From an uncultured Pelagibacteraceae bacterium (lineage in GTDB: Bacteria > Pseudomonadota > Alphaproteobacteria > Pelagibacterales > Pelagibacteraceae): a stretch of DNA of 64,000 bases. This document shows, one piece after another, positions 17,736 through 26,381 of the stretch (within the stretch, counting starts at the first letter, position 1; every line of letters begins with the position of its first letter). The DNA lies in NCBI GenBank assembly GCA_902571915.1, contig CACGDY010000001.1:1-64000 (forward strand), in the 5' to 3' direction. Both the position numbers and the translations under genes were made by a program. The notes under the pieces are model-generated. The model made no database searches. It had not been told where the DNA came from and saw nothing but the letters and a program-made list of their open reading frames with translations.

Positions 17736-20099
17736 ATGAACAAAATTTTTAAAAAAATCAAAAGATTAACTCTAAAAAATGTTTTGAAACCCAAAACATT
17801 TCTAATTTTAATCAGTTTATTTTTTTCGTCTCTAGCTTTTGCAGCTGCGTTGTCAGTTAAATGGCTAGATGGAAGAATACCATTGCATAATTCACCTTGT
17901 AAAAATTCTGGCGGAGAGTTTCAGATGCTCAATGATTCAACAGAGGATCCTTACGATGTTGCTTTTAGCTCAGATGGATTACAAGTATTTACAGTAAACC
18001 AAAAACAAGAGAGTGTCCGTGGAAGAGGTAATCTTTCTATGAATAGACTTATGGAGCCTTTTGATGTTTCTAGAACTAAAAGAAGGGTTCTTGGAGATGT
18101 GGATTGTAACAATATTGATGCTTTTAGAGTATCAACTTTGGCTAGTCTTAGCAGTGGTGATAATAGGGAAAAGTTACGTAACATAGTAGTTGCTGATGAG
18201 GGTAGAAAATTTTTTATATCCAATAATAATGGAGTAATTATGAGATTTGATTTATCTACACCGAATGAATTTAGTACAGGTAAATTTGTTCAATCTGTTA
18301 CTCCTCACGCTGAAGTACATGGTATTGCATTTAGTGATGATGGTACAAAACTTTTTACTATACGTTTTACTGAAGAAACTCCGTTAGTAACAACTTATCA
18401 ATTACCTAGTCCTTACGACATTAGTTCTATCACACAGATACATCAAGTCGATCTAACTGATATTGGTGTTACATTACCAGATACATCGAATGATAGTGTA
18501 AATTTTGGAAGAGATATAGAATTTAGCAAGTCTGGTCATGCAATGTTTGTTTTGATTCAAAACACTAAGGGTAACAGTACTGACACAGATGATATCTATC
18601 AATTTTCTTTAGAGGCGAAATTTGACGTATCAACAGCTACACTTGTTGGGAACTATGATGTTAATAATTTTCAAAACCAAGCAGATAGGTTTGGACATCC
18701 AATAGGATTTACTTTTTCGAATGACGGAATGCGGATGTTTATTGTAGACATAGACACAAGTGGCGGTGTTGACCAAATAAATTCATATCAATTAGAGTGT
18801 CCTTATGGATTAGTGGAATGTGTATCTGACCCAACATCTTCTATTGGTTCTCAGGTTGAGTTAGCCAAACAAAATATAAGTTTAAATGTTGATACTATAT
18901 TTAAAAGATTTGAATGGATTAAAAGAAATAGAGATGAGGAAGACTTTACTAGCCATAAAATTGATTTAAACTATCCAAATCCTCTACTTAATGCTTTATC
19001 AAGGAATCTTGAACCAGTTGCAAAAAAAACTTTTGCTTCTTTAGTAAGCACGTCTAATAAGAAAGAAAAAAAATCCAAATGGTCATCATGGAGTATTGCT
19101 GATTTAACTATTAGTAATTTTGATATTAATGGATTTGAGAAAGGAAAGGATCTTAGATCTCAGGGCTTAACTCTTGGTGCTGACAGAAAATATGGAGTAA
19201 ATAAATTTTTTGGTTTAGCCTTAAGATATGGGGACAATAAATCAACTATAATGGATTCAGAACAAGATGTTGAAATGCAATCTTTAAGCTTAAATATTTA
19301 TGGAGTAATTCCTCAAAATGAGGAGAATTATTTTAATACAATACTAGGTGTTAGTGCTTTAAGATTTGAAAATAAATATCTTGGAAAATTATCAGGCAAT
19401 AGAAACGGTAAACAAGTATATACCTCTATTAATTACAGGTCTTTAAATAACTTTAGTAAATTAAATATCACACCTACAGCAAAATTAACTTATGGATTAA
19501 CACAATTATCGGAATTTACAGATTTTGTTAGCACCACAATTGATAAACCTACAACAGAAGACATAAGGTATGAAGAAGACAATTTTAAAACTGGAGAATT
19601 TGCTGCAGGATTTTTATTTGAATTAGATAAAATAGAGTCTGAAAATGGTTCTATACAACCAATGGGTGGATTAGAAATTCTATATGATTTAAGTTCAGAT
19701 AACGAGTATAAGTACAGTTACTTAGGATCAACACATATAAATAAGGGTTCAATTTTAGGAAGGTATGCTCGAGAGAGTTTAAAAGGGAATATTGGTTTTG
19801 AAGCAATACATCTAAATGGTTTGACAATTCTTTTTGATTTTCAAAGAACAATTCATACAAATGATAAAATTCATCGCCCAGGATATTATCATAAAGATAG
19901 ATTTATAGTTAAATTAAGTAAAACAAAAGAAGAAAAAGGAAGTTCTTTTGCCTTTGACGTTGATCCTTTGGGCAATAATAATTCAAATATTAGTTACGCA
20001 AAAAATATAAATGGATTTAATTTTAAGATTAATTCTAATTTTGATTTAAAAGATAAAGTTGATTATCTCACAAATTTTGAAGTATCAGGAAAATTTTAG
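17736..20099 (+). CDS. Beta-propeller protein with autotransporter-like C-terminal barrel
   Basis: The 787-residue protein has a long N-terminal signal region (membrane segment about 22-38, then AFAA). A beta-propeller-like part at about 65-350 has repeats of the type DVAFSSDGLQVFTV, GIAFSDDGTKLFTI and GFTFSNDGMRMFIVD. The C-terminal 300 residues (about 480-787) alternate as in an autotransporter barrel and end in phenylalanine (FEVSGKF). The propeller would be displayed on the surface or tethered to the barrel. It starts one base after the CHASE2-phosphatase gene, so the two are translationally linked. The ligand is unknown. Confidence 0.78.
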   Translation: MNKIFKKIKRLTLKNVLKPKTFLILISLFFSSLAFAAALSVKWLDGRIPLHNSPCKNSGGEFQMLNDSTEDPYDVAFSSDGLQVFTVNQKQESVRGRGNLSMNRLMEPFDVSRTKRRVLGDVDCNNIDAFRVSTLASLSSGDNREKLRNIVVADEGRKFFISNNNGVIMRFDLSTPNEFSTGKFVQSVTPHAEVHGIAFSDDGTKLFTIRFTEETPLVTTYQLPSPYDISSITQIHQVDLTDIGVTLPDTSNDSVNFGRDIEFSKSGHAMFVLIQNTKGNSTDTDDIYQFSLEAKFDVSTATLVGNYDVNNFQNQADRFGHPIGFTFSNDGMRMFIVDIDTSGGVDQINSYQLECPYGLVECVSDPTSSIGSQVELAKQNISLNVDTIFKRFEWIKRNRDEEDFTSHKIDLNYPNPLLNALSRNLEPVAKKTFASLVSTSNKKEKKSKWSSWSIADLTISNFDINGFEKGKDLRSQGLTLGADRKYGVNKFFGLALRYGDNKSTIMDSEQDVEMQSLSLNIYGVIPQNEENYFNTILGVSALRFENKYLGKLSGNRNGKQVYTSINYRSLNNFSKLNITPTAKLTYGLTQLSEFTDFVSTTIDKPTTEDIRYEEDNFKTGEFAAGFLFELDKIESENGSIQPMGGLEILYDLSSDNEYKYSYLGSTHINKGSILGRYARESLKGNIGFEAIHLNGLTILFDFQRTIHTNDKIHRPGYYHKDRFIVKLSKTKEEKGSSFAFDVDPLGNNNSNISYAKNINGFNFKINSNFDLKDKVDYLTNFEVSGKF

Positions 20100-20103
20100 A
20101 ATA

Positions 20104-20445
20104 ATGATTATTAAGTATATAAGTTTCTTAATTGGAATTATTTGGTCTTATTCAATTATAAAAACCCAATCTGTTTTTAGTAAAAAGGCTGGGATTATCT
20201 TCAAAATTTTTATTACAAAAGTTTCTTGGTTTACTTTAATTGCTGCTTGTTATTTTGGTTATAAAAATTTTTCTCTTAAATATACAATTATTGGTATTGT
20301 TATTGGTATTTTATTAGTGAATATTGGTTTTTATTTTTCTAAAAAATTAATTAATCAAAAGTTTAATGAAAAACAAATTTTAATGTTTAAAAGTTTTTTT
20401 GAATATACTTTAATTTTTTGGGTTATTTACTACGTTTTATTTTAA
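20104..20445 (+). CDS. Small four-helix membrane protein
   Basis: The 113-residue protein consists of about four hydrophobic segments with lysine and asparagine in the loops (YFSKKLINQKFNEKQ). I chose ATG 20104, four bases after the stop of the propeller gene, over an earlier in-frame start inside that gene, because the upstream residues would be coded within it. No family is recognised. Its end overlaps the end of the convergent glutaredoxin gene by nine bases. Confidence 0.6.
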   Translation: MIIKYISFLIGIIWSYSIIKTQSVFSKKAGIIFKIFITKVSWFTLIAACYFGYKNFSLKYTIIGIVIGILLVNIGFYFSKKLINQKFNEKQILMFKSFFEYTLIFWVIYYVLF

Positions 20446-20691
20446 AAGATCTTGTAATTTATTTTCTTTTTCTAAAGCTCTGACCTCATCATAACCACCA
20501 ATATGCTGATCATCAAAAAAAATTTGTGGTATTGTTCTTTTACCGTTAGCTTTTTTAATCATTTCATCCATTGCACCATCAACCTTTGCAATATTGATTT
20601 CATTATAAGTAGCATTATTTCTAGTTAATAATCTTTTTGCTGCATCACAATAATTACAAAGAGGACCTGTATAAATTGTAATTTTTTTCAT
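20437..20691 (-). CDS. grxC: Glutaredoxin 3 family protein
   Basis: The 84-residue protein has the thioredoxin-fold glutaredoxin layout. The active site is CNYC (usual CPYC) at residues about 12-15. The cis-proline motif RTIPQIFFDD and the glutathione-binding GGYDE motif are present. It reduces disulphides with glutathione. The change of proline to asparagine in the active site should alter the redox potential but keeps both cysteines. It is encoded just after, and probably with, the upstream small protein gene (three-base gap). Confidence 0.93.
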   Translation of the reverse strand: MKKITIYTGPLCNYCDAAKRLLTRNNATYNEINIAKVDGAMDEMIKKANGKRTIPQIFFDDQHIGGYDEVRALEKENKLQDLLK

Positions 20692-20694
20692 AAC

Positions 20695-20991
20695 TTATAG
20701 ATAATCAGCTTTTTTGATTTTACTAGATATTTGTTTACGAGAATATTCAAACTTTTTTCTATGTTTAATACTTTTTTCATGAACTCTTTTTCTCCAAAGT
20801 CGAAAAGAGGATGGTTTTAATGATCTTCTCATAATTTTTATAACATCAGACTCTCGGTATCCTGTTTTTTTTTGAATTTCCTCAAAAGTGACTCTATCAG
20901 CCCATGCTGCCCAGATGACCCAATCTGGATCCTCAATATTCGGCTGTGGATTTTTGACACGGGTAACTGGCCTGTGACCTTTTTTTTTCAT
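20695..20991 (-). CDS. TIGR03643-family conserved protein
   Basis: The 98-residue basic protein matches the conserved pattern of the TIGR03643/DUF2805 family: WAAWADRVTFEEI, then SDVIKIMRRSLKPSSFRLWRKRV and a basic C terminus. The pattern resembles a helix-turn-helix-like fold, but the function is unknown. I chose ATG 20991 with AAAGGA just upstream rather than an in-frame TTG nine codons earlier. In many bacteria this family sits near photolyase or light-stress genes, but here it is next to glutaredoxin. Confidence 0.85.
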   Translation of the reverse strand: MKKKGHRPVTRVKNPQPNIEDPDWVIWAAWADRVTFEEIQKKTGYRESDVIKIMRRSLKPSSFRLWRKRVHEKSIKHRKKFEYSRKQISSKIKKADYL

Positions 20992-21055
20992 AAATCCTTT
21001 ATATTTGAAAAAAATCAATAATGCATTTTTTTTTAGGATCTGTTATAGTATATTT

Positions 21056-21110
21056 GATAGTCCTACTTAGCCATCTTTAGCTCCCGGTTTTTTAGGGCTA
21101 TCTTTTTTTT
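21056..21110 (+). terminator. Hairpin and T-run directly ahead of the LysE-family gene
   Basis: GATAGTCCTA (21056-21065) pairs with TAGGGCTATC (21093-21102), with one G-T wobble. An inner stem AGCC/GGTT (21069-21072 with 21086-21089) closes a loop. Eight thymidines at 21103-21110 follow directly and abut the ATG at 21111. This has the form of an intrinsic terminator placed exactly at a start codon, so it may be an attenuator or riboswitch platform, or the end of a short RNA. I match it to no known riboswitch class. Confidence 0.6.
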
Positions 21111-21725
21111 ATGCTCCCCCAAGATTTTATCCTTTTTTTACAGATTATAATTTTTCTATTCATCACACCCGGAACTCCTCGGATAGTAATTATTTCTTAT
21201 TCGATGAATTATGGTGTTAAAAATTGTATTTGGACAGCTTTAGGGGATGTCACAGCAAATTTATTTCAAGCTACTTTAGTTATTTTTGTTATAGGAACTT
21301 TTTTGTTGGATAATCCAAACTTTTTAAATTTTTTTAAGTGGATAGGAGTTGTTTATTTAATTTATTTAGCTTATGATGTATACCAATCTTCACCAAAAAA
21401 TCTTAATTCTAAAATAATAAGTACCAAAAGCGTTTTTTCTTTTTATAAAGATGGTTTTTTGGTTGCAGGTACAAGTCCTAAGGCATGGTTGTTCTTTCCT
21501 TTAATATTTCCCCAGTTTATTGACTTTAATACCAATTATATTGTTCAATTCTTTATTTTAATTACAACTTATGTTGTTTTAGATTTTGTTTCTTTGATTG
21601 GTTATGCCGTGTTAGCGCAGAGACTTATTAAATGGATAAAAGCTAATCCAAAAACAATTAATACAATCTCAGCGAGTGTTTTAGTTATCATTGCGATTAT
21701 AATTATTGTTACACAACAATATTAG
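21111..21725 (+). CDS. LysE/RhtB-family amino acid exporter
   Basis: The 204-residue membrane protein has about six helices and the LysE/RhtB signature near the N terminus (PGTPRIVIISYSMNYG, in place of the usual PGP), then GDVTANLFQ and GTSPKAWLFF. Family members export amino acids or related metabolites. The ATG follows a terminator-like hairpin with no room for a Shine-Dalgarno sequence, so translation from a transcript reading through the hairpin, or control by it, is likely. Confidence 0.88.
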   Translation: MLPQDFILFLQIIIFLFITPGTPRIVIISYSMNYGVKNCIWTALGDVTANLFQATLVIFVIGTFLLDNPNFLNFFKWIGVVYLIYLAYDVYQSSPKNLNSKIISTKSVFSFYKDGFLVAGTSPKAWLFFPLIFPQFIDFNTNYIVQFFILITTYVVLDFVSLIGYAVLAQRLIKWIKANPKTINTISASVLVIIAIIIIVTQQY

Positions 21726-21815
21726 CGTGCTACCAAAGTATTTTTTGCCTCTTGCAATAAACAAAAATTATTTATTTAATTAAGAATTAATTAATTAATA
21801 ACAAAAGGAAATAAA

Positions 21816-23054
21816 ATGAAAATAAACAAAATAATCTTGAGTTTTATTTCTGCAGTAGCGATTTTACTTTCAACTTCAGTTGTTTCATTCGCAAAAGTAG
21901 TTGGTGATAAAATTGTTTTAGGTGCTGCTATTTCATTAACTGGAAAATATTCATCCAATGGTGTTCATACTCAAAACGGTTACAATATGGCTGTTGACAG
22001 AATTAATAGCATGGGTGGTGTTAAAGTTGGTGGAAAAACTTACAAGTTTGAGATCATTTATTACGATGATGAATCAAACCCAAAAAGAGCAGCTCAATTA
22101 GCAGAAAGATTAATTTCACAAGATGGTGTAGAGTTTATGCTTGGGCCTTATAGCTCAGGTTTAACAAAAGCGATTGCGCCAGTAACAGAAAAATATGGTG
22201 TGCCAATGGTTGAGGCAAATGGTGCTTCTAGATCTTTATTCACAAAAGGTTATAAATATCTATTTGCAGTGTTAGCTCCGGCAAACTTATATCTTGATGT
22301 TGCTATTAGAACAGCAGTTGAGTTAAATGGTGGAAAAGGTGTAAGAATTGCACAAGCATTTGAACAAGATGCATTTTCACAAGACGTCAGATTGGGTATT
22401 TTAGATGCGGCTAAAGAAACTGGATCTGAGATTATAATCGACGATAAGCTTCCAAAAGAGCTTAACGATATGGCTGCTACATTAGTTAAAGTAAAACAAA
22501 TGAAGCCAGATGTTCTTGTGGTATCAGGACACACAAAAGGTGCATTAACTGCAATCAGACAAATTGCTGAAATGAAAGTTGATGTTCCAATGTTAGCAAT
22601 GACACACTGTGATGCTGCGAAATTATCAAAGCAACATGGTAAAAATTCTCAGTATGCTTTATGTGCTTCTCAATGGCATAAAACACTAACATATAAAGAT
22701 AACTTCTTTAAAGATGGTATGACTTATGCGGCAGATTTCCAAAAAGAATTTGGATATGATCCGCCATATCAATCAGCAGAGTCTTCTGCAGCATTGTTAG
22801 TGTTCAAGGATGCTTTTGAAAGAGCGAATTCTTTCGATCAGAAGAAAGTAAGAGATGCTCTTGCAGCTACGAACATGCAAACATTTTATGGAAATATTAA
22901 GTTCGCACCGGGTGGTCAAAATGTCGACAAGCCGATGGTACTTTTCCAAGTAATGTGTGATGGCGCTGGGAAATGTGAAAATAAAGTTGTAGCTCCACTA
23001 AAGTGGGCATCAGCTAAATTGATTCACCCAATTCCTAAGTGGTCAGATAGGTAG
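21816..23054 (+). CDS. Branched-chain-type ABC transporter substrate-binding protein
   Basis: The 412-residue periplasmic protein has a signal peptide (cleavage near SFAKVV) and a Peripla_BP_6 fold: LGAAISLTGKYSSNG, YYDDESNPKRAAQLAERLI and MLGPYSSGLTKAIAPV. It would deliver an amino acid or amide to the permease genes that follow at 23112. A good ribosome site (AAAAGG) precedes the ATG. A strong hairpin at 23069 lies between it and the permease genes, which allows excess production of the binding protein. The substrate is not predictable from sequence alone; AzlCD and GlaH downstream hint at an aliphatic amino or dicarboxylic acid. Confidence 0.92.
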   Translation: MKINKIILSFISAVAILLSTSVVSFAKVVGDKIVLGAAISLTGKYSSNGVHTQNGYNMAVDRINSMGGVKVGGKTYKFEIIYYDDESNPKRAAQLAERLISQDGVEFMLGPYSSGLTKAIAPVTEKYGVPMVEANGASRSLFTKGYKYLFAVLAPANLYLDVAIRTAVELNGGKGVRIAQAFEQDAFSQDVRLGILDAAKETGSEIIIDDKLPKELNDMAATLVKVKQMKPDVLVVSGHTKGALTAIRQIAEMKVDVPMLAMTHCDAAKLSKQHGKNSQYALCASQWHKTLTYKDNFFKDGMTYAADFQKEFGYDPPYQSAESSAALLVFKDAFERANSFDQKKVRDALAATNMQTFYGNIKFAPGGQNVDKPMVLFQVMCDGAGKCENKVVAPLKWASAKLIHPIPKWSDR

Positions 23055-23068
23055 TACTAAATCTTTAA

Positions 23069-23100
23069 ATACCCCCTAAAATTTAGGGGGTATTTTTTTT
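23069..23100 (+). terminator. Intrinsic terminator or attenuator after the binding-protein gene
   Basis: ATACCCCCTAAA (23069-23080) pairs perfectly with TTTAGGGGGTAT (23082-23093), separated by one base, and seven thymidines follow. It is 15 bases after the binding-protein stop and 12 bases before the permease start. Partial read-through would set a high ratio of binding protein to permease. Confidence 0.9.
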
Positions 23101-23111
23101 AGAGGCGAATT

Positions 23112-24005
23112 ATGGATTTCATGGTTTTTCAGTACCCTATGATTACTGTTCAAGCTTGCTTGGACGGTATATTACTTGGAATTCTTTTTGCGCTAATTGC
23201 TTATGGTATGGCTTTGCAATGGGGAGTCATGAATATCATAAATATTGCTCAAGGTGATTTGGTTATTCTTGGAGGGTACATTGCTTACTTTATGTATCTT
23301 TATGGAATTCATCCTGCTTGGGGGGTGATTGTATCACCGATTATAATGTATTTTGTTGGAGTAGGGATTTACAAATTAGTAATAAATAAAGTTGTTGATA
23401 GAGATTTATTTATCTCAATTCTTGCTACATTTGGAATAAGTATTCTGTTTATGCAATTAATGAACTTTGCATTTGGTGCAGATGTTGTTTTAGCTAACTC
23501 TGGATATGGAACAACATTCTTATTCGATAGCGCTGTAGTTTTACCAAACTCAAAGATATTTTCTGCATTCGTTAGTATTGTTTTTGCTATTTGTTTGGTA
23601 ATTTACATGAAAAAATCAAAACTCGGTCGAGCAATCAGAGCAACAGCTCAAAATGCAAGAGCTGCAAAGATTTTAGGGGTAGATACTGAAAAAGTTTATG
23701 CAGCTACTTTTGGATTAAATGCTGCGCTTTGCGGAGTTGCGGGTGCACTAATTTCAATTACTTTTACAATTCATCCTTATATGGGATTACCTTACACAAT
23801 AAGATCATTCATGATTGTTATCGTTGCTGGTCTTGGCAATTTACCCGGCGTTGCAATGTCAGGCATGGGCCTTGGTGTATTTGAAGAGTTTGCTGATTAC
23901 ATATTAGGTACAGAATTTAGAATAGGTTCAGTATTTTTATTATTGGTTTTAATTCTTGTTTATAGAAGATTTAAACTTTCAAGAAAAAGAGAGTATTTAA
24001 AATGA
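23112..24005 (+). CDS. livH: LivH-type ABC transporter permease
   Basis: The 297-residue inner-membrane permease of the branched-chain family has about eight helices. It carries the conserved motifs YGMALQWGVMNIINIAQGDLV, shortened here to its core GVMNIINIAQGD, and GRAIRATAQNARAAKILGVD, which contacts the ATPases. It overlaps the next gene by four bases. It would form the translocation channel with the LivM-type permease at 24595, separated from it by an unusual small gene. Confidence 0.93.
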   Translation: MDFMVFQYPMITVQACLDGILLGILFALIAYGMALQWGVMNIINIAQGDLVILGGYIAYFMYLYGIHPAWGVIVSPIIMYFVGVGIYKLVINKVVDRDLFISILATFGISILFMQLMNFAFGADVVLANSGYGTTFLFDSAVVLPNSKIFSAFVSIVFAICLVIYMKKSKLGRAIRATAQNARAAKILGVDTEKVYAATFGLNAALCGVAGALISITFTIHPYMGLPYTIRSFMIVIVAGLGNLPGVAMSGMGLGVFEEFADYILGTEFRIGSVFLLLVLILVYRRFKLSRKREYLK

Positions 24006-24595
24006 AAAAAATATTCTTTTTAATATTCATATTTATTTTTACTAATTCTTCATACGCTAAAGAGAGGTTTATTCCTATTGAATTATGGCTTGGAATACCA
24101 TCAACAGGATCAAATGAACTTAAATTTTATGAGGTAAATAACAAACAACATGGTGGTAAATTAAAGGTTACAGGACCGATTAATTGGAAAAATAAAAAAA
24201 CAGGCAAAACAATCCAAGTTTATGAGAGAAAAAGAGGTTCAAAAATTCAATACTTCACAATCACAAATAATGGTCAATGTTTAGGTAGAGTTTGGGACAG
24301 TCGAAAAAGAAGTAATGGTGTTGTAATCGCTATAGATAGGGGATGTAAATTTCCTCTTGGAGTTTGGAAAGAAGGTGAAACACGTGAATTCTTTTCAGGT
24401 TATGATTATCCGAAAAAAAGAATTGGCATGAAGAAAAGATTAACTATCAAAAAGATAGGTGATGAAAAAAAATGTCTTACTTTTAGATGGGCTCTTGTTC
24501 CTATGGGAGGAAAAAAATCAGGAAAAATAATAGATGATAATGATTACACTTACTGTCCAAATAAAGGATTTACAAAACTGGTATCTAGAAAATAA
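24002..24595 (+). CDS. Exported protein of unknown function within the ABC operon
   Basis: The 197-residue protein has a clear signal peptide (MKKIFFLIFIFIFTNSSYA) and a basic, beta-rich mature part with four cysteines (NGQC, RGCKF, KKCLTF, YTYCPN) that could form disulphides in the periplasm. No family is recognised. It overlaps the LivH gene by four bases and the LivM gene by one, so it is firmly part of the operon. Its position between the two permease genes suggests an accessory role in uptake, perhaps in the periplasm near the transporter; this is inference. Confidence 0.8.
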   Translation: MKKIFFLIFIFIFTNSSYAKERFIPIELWLGIPSTGSNELKFYEVNNKQHGGKLKVTGPINWKNKKTGKTIQVYERKRGSKIQYFTITNNGQCLGRVWDSRKRSNGVVIAIDRGCKFPLGVWKEGETREFFSGYDYPKKRIGMKKRLTIKKIGDEKKCLTFRWALVPMGGKKSGKIIDDNDYTYCPNKGFTKLVSRK

Positions 24596-25644
24596 TGAAT
24601 AAAAATATAATATTATACGCTACAATTTTAATATTTGGGCTGGCTGCTCCATTTATTTTCCCAGCATTTAAAGTTCAATTATCAATTCTTTGTGTACTAA
24701 TTGTTTTAGCAACTACTTGGAATATTCAGGGTGGTGAAATGGGATATAACACATTTGGTAACATTTTATTCTATGGTTTAGGAATGTATTTGTGTGCCTC
24801 TGTGCAAGTGGGTATGTTTTTTCCACTAGCAGAATGGACGGAAAGTGGAGGAGAAAAAACTTTCGTTCATACGCCTTCACAATTTTTTCAAGGAATGGCA
24901 GCTGGACTTGTGGTTGCTGCAGTTGTCCCAACAATTGTTGCAGGACTAATCGGTTATGCAATTTTAGGATTAAGAGGACATTACTTTGCAATTTGCACTT
25001 TAGGTTTAGGGGTTGCTGCTGGAGAAATTTCTGGAGGAATAGAGATTATTGGAGCAGGGCAAGGTTTTACAACTCCACCTTTTCCAAATGTTGGTGGGTT
25101 AGAGGCAAGGGGGGAATTCTTTTACTTTTTAAGTTTTGGTGCGCTCGTTCTCACTTTCATAGCAGTGAGAGCTATTTATTCAACACGATTTAGATTAATT
25201 CTTAATGCAATCAGAGATAATGAAGATAAAGCTGAGGCGATGGGAATTGAAACGATGAAATATAAAATAATTGGTTGGATGATATCAGCATTTTTCTGTG
25301 GTTTAGCAGGAGGTATAATGGGCGGACTTGTTGGTTATATAGACTCTACCGATGTTGCGTTTGACGGAAGAGAGATGGGTGTATTTATGGTCTTGATGGC
25401 GATCCTAGGCGGCAAGGGAACTTTATGGGGTCCTATTATTGGAGCCACTGTATTTCATATTTTCAAAGAAGGATTTTGGACATTCTTTTTAGGTTGGCAA
25501 TATGTTGCTTTAGGAGTTTTGATAGTTGTCATTGTTATTTATTTCCCAGAGGGAATTATGGGATGGTTGAGAGAAAAATATCCTGAACGATTTGGAGAGG
25601 TTGTTGATGAGGCAGATAGAAAAGCACAGGTAGAACTGAAATGA
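24595..25644 (+). CDS. livM: LivM-type ABC transporter permease
   Basis: The 349-residue membrane protein has the LivM-family order of motifs: ATTWNIQGGEMGYNTFG near the N terminus, LRGHYFAICTLG in the middle, and RLILNAIRDNEDKAEAMGI, the contact loop for the ATPase. It ends with the usual YFPEGIMGW. About eight to ten helices are present. It overlaps the ATPase gene by four bases. It partners the LivH-type permease at 23112. Confidence 0.93.
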   Translation: MNKNIILYATILIFGLAAPFIFPAFKVQLSILCVLIVLATTWNIQGGEMGYNTFGNILFYGLGMYLCASVQVGMFFPLAEWTESGGEKTFVHTPSQFFQGMAAGLVVAAVVPTIVAGLIGYAILGLRGHYFAICTLGLGVAAGEISGGIEIIGAGQGFTTPPFPNVGGLEARGEFFYFLSFGALVLTFIAVRAIYSTRFRLILNAIRDNEDKAEAMGIETMKYKIIGWMISAFFCGLAGGIMGGLVGYIDSTDVAFDGREMGVFMVLMAILGGKGTLWGPIIGATVFHIFKEGFWTFFLGWQYVALGVLIVVIVIYFPEGIMGWLREKYPERFGEVVDEADRKAQVELK

Positions 25645-26381
25645 GTATTTTAGAGGTAAATAATGTAAGTAAATCTTTTGGCGGTGTTAAGGCTAATGTT
25701 GACATTTCTATGTCAGTGGAAAAGGGAAAAATATTTGGACTGATTGGTCCAAACGGTTCTGGAAAAACAACTTTATTTAATTCAATAGTTGGAACTTATC
25801 CAATAGATCAAGGTTCAATTAAATTTAATGGTAAAGAGGTTTCTGAATTACCTGTTCCTGTAATAGCTAAACTTGGTTTATTGAGAACTTTTCAACAGAC
25901 TAGAATTTACGGAAAATTAAATTGTGTAGACAATATGCTTATAAGCCACAAAGGAAGTGATGAAAGTATATTAAAGATATTTTCTAAGATCCCAAAAGAT
26001 TTGACAGAAAAAGCAGAGAATCTTTTAAATTTTGTTGGGCTTTACCAAAAAAGAAAATTAAGAGCTGGTGATTTGTCTTTTGGACAACAAAAATTACTGG
26101 AACTTGCAATGGCTTTAATGAATGAACCAGAAATGCTTCTTCTAGATGAGCCCACTGCAGGTATAAACCCAACTTTAATTAATGGGATTATTGATAGGTT
26201 GATTAAAGTTAATCAAGATTTTGGCATAACTCTTTTAGTAATTGAGCATAATATGCGAGTGATAATGCAATTAGCAGAAAGCATTTATTGTTTGGCCCAT
26301 GGAAAACTTCTTGCAAACGGAACGCCGGATGAGATTAAAAATGACAAAAGAGTAATTAATGCATACTTGGGGGCACAATAA
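25641..26381 (+). CDS. livG: LivG-type ABC transporter ATPase
   Basis: The 246-residue ATPase has Walker A GPNGSGKTTLF, signature LSFGQQKLLELA (a Q-containing variant of LSGGQ), Walker B MLLLDEPTAGI and the switch His in VIEHNMRV. It belongs to the branched-chain amino acid group, with ATP hydrolysis driving import. It overlaps its neighbours by four bases and one base. Confidence 0.95.
   Translation: MSILEVNNVSKSFGGVKANVDISMSVEKGKIFGLIGPNGSGKTTLFNSIVGTYPIDQGSIKFNGKEVSELPVPVIAKLGLLRTFQQTRIYGKLNCVDNMLISHKGSDESILKIFSKIPKDLTEKAENLLNFVGLYQKRKLRAGDLSFGQQKLLELAMALMNEPEMLLLDEPTAGINPTLINGIIDRLIKVNQDFGITLLVIEHNMRVIMQLAESIYCLAHGKLLANGTPDEIKNDKRVINAYLGAQ

Noticed and set aside
21775-21803. TTAATTAA-type repeats before the binding-protein gene
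   Set aside because: These are low-complexity palindromic AT runs expected by chance; no specific operator can be argued.
24792-25193. Plus-strand frame of 133 residues inside the LivM gene
   Set aside because: It is out of frame with a conserved permease and has Cys/Arg-rich composition typical of a shifted reading.
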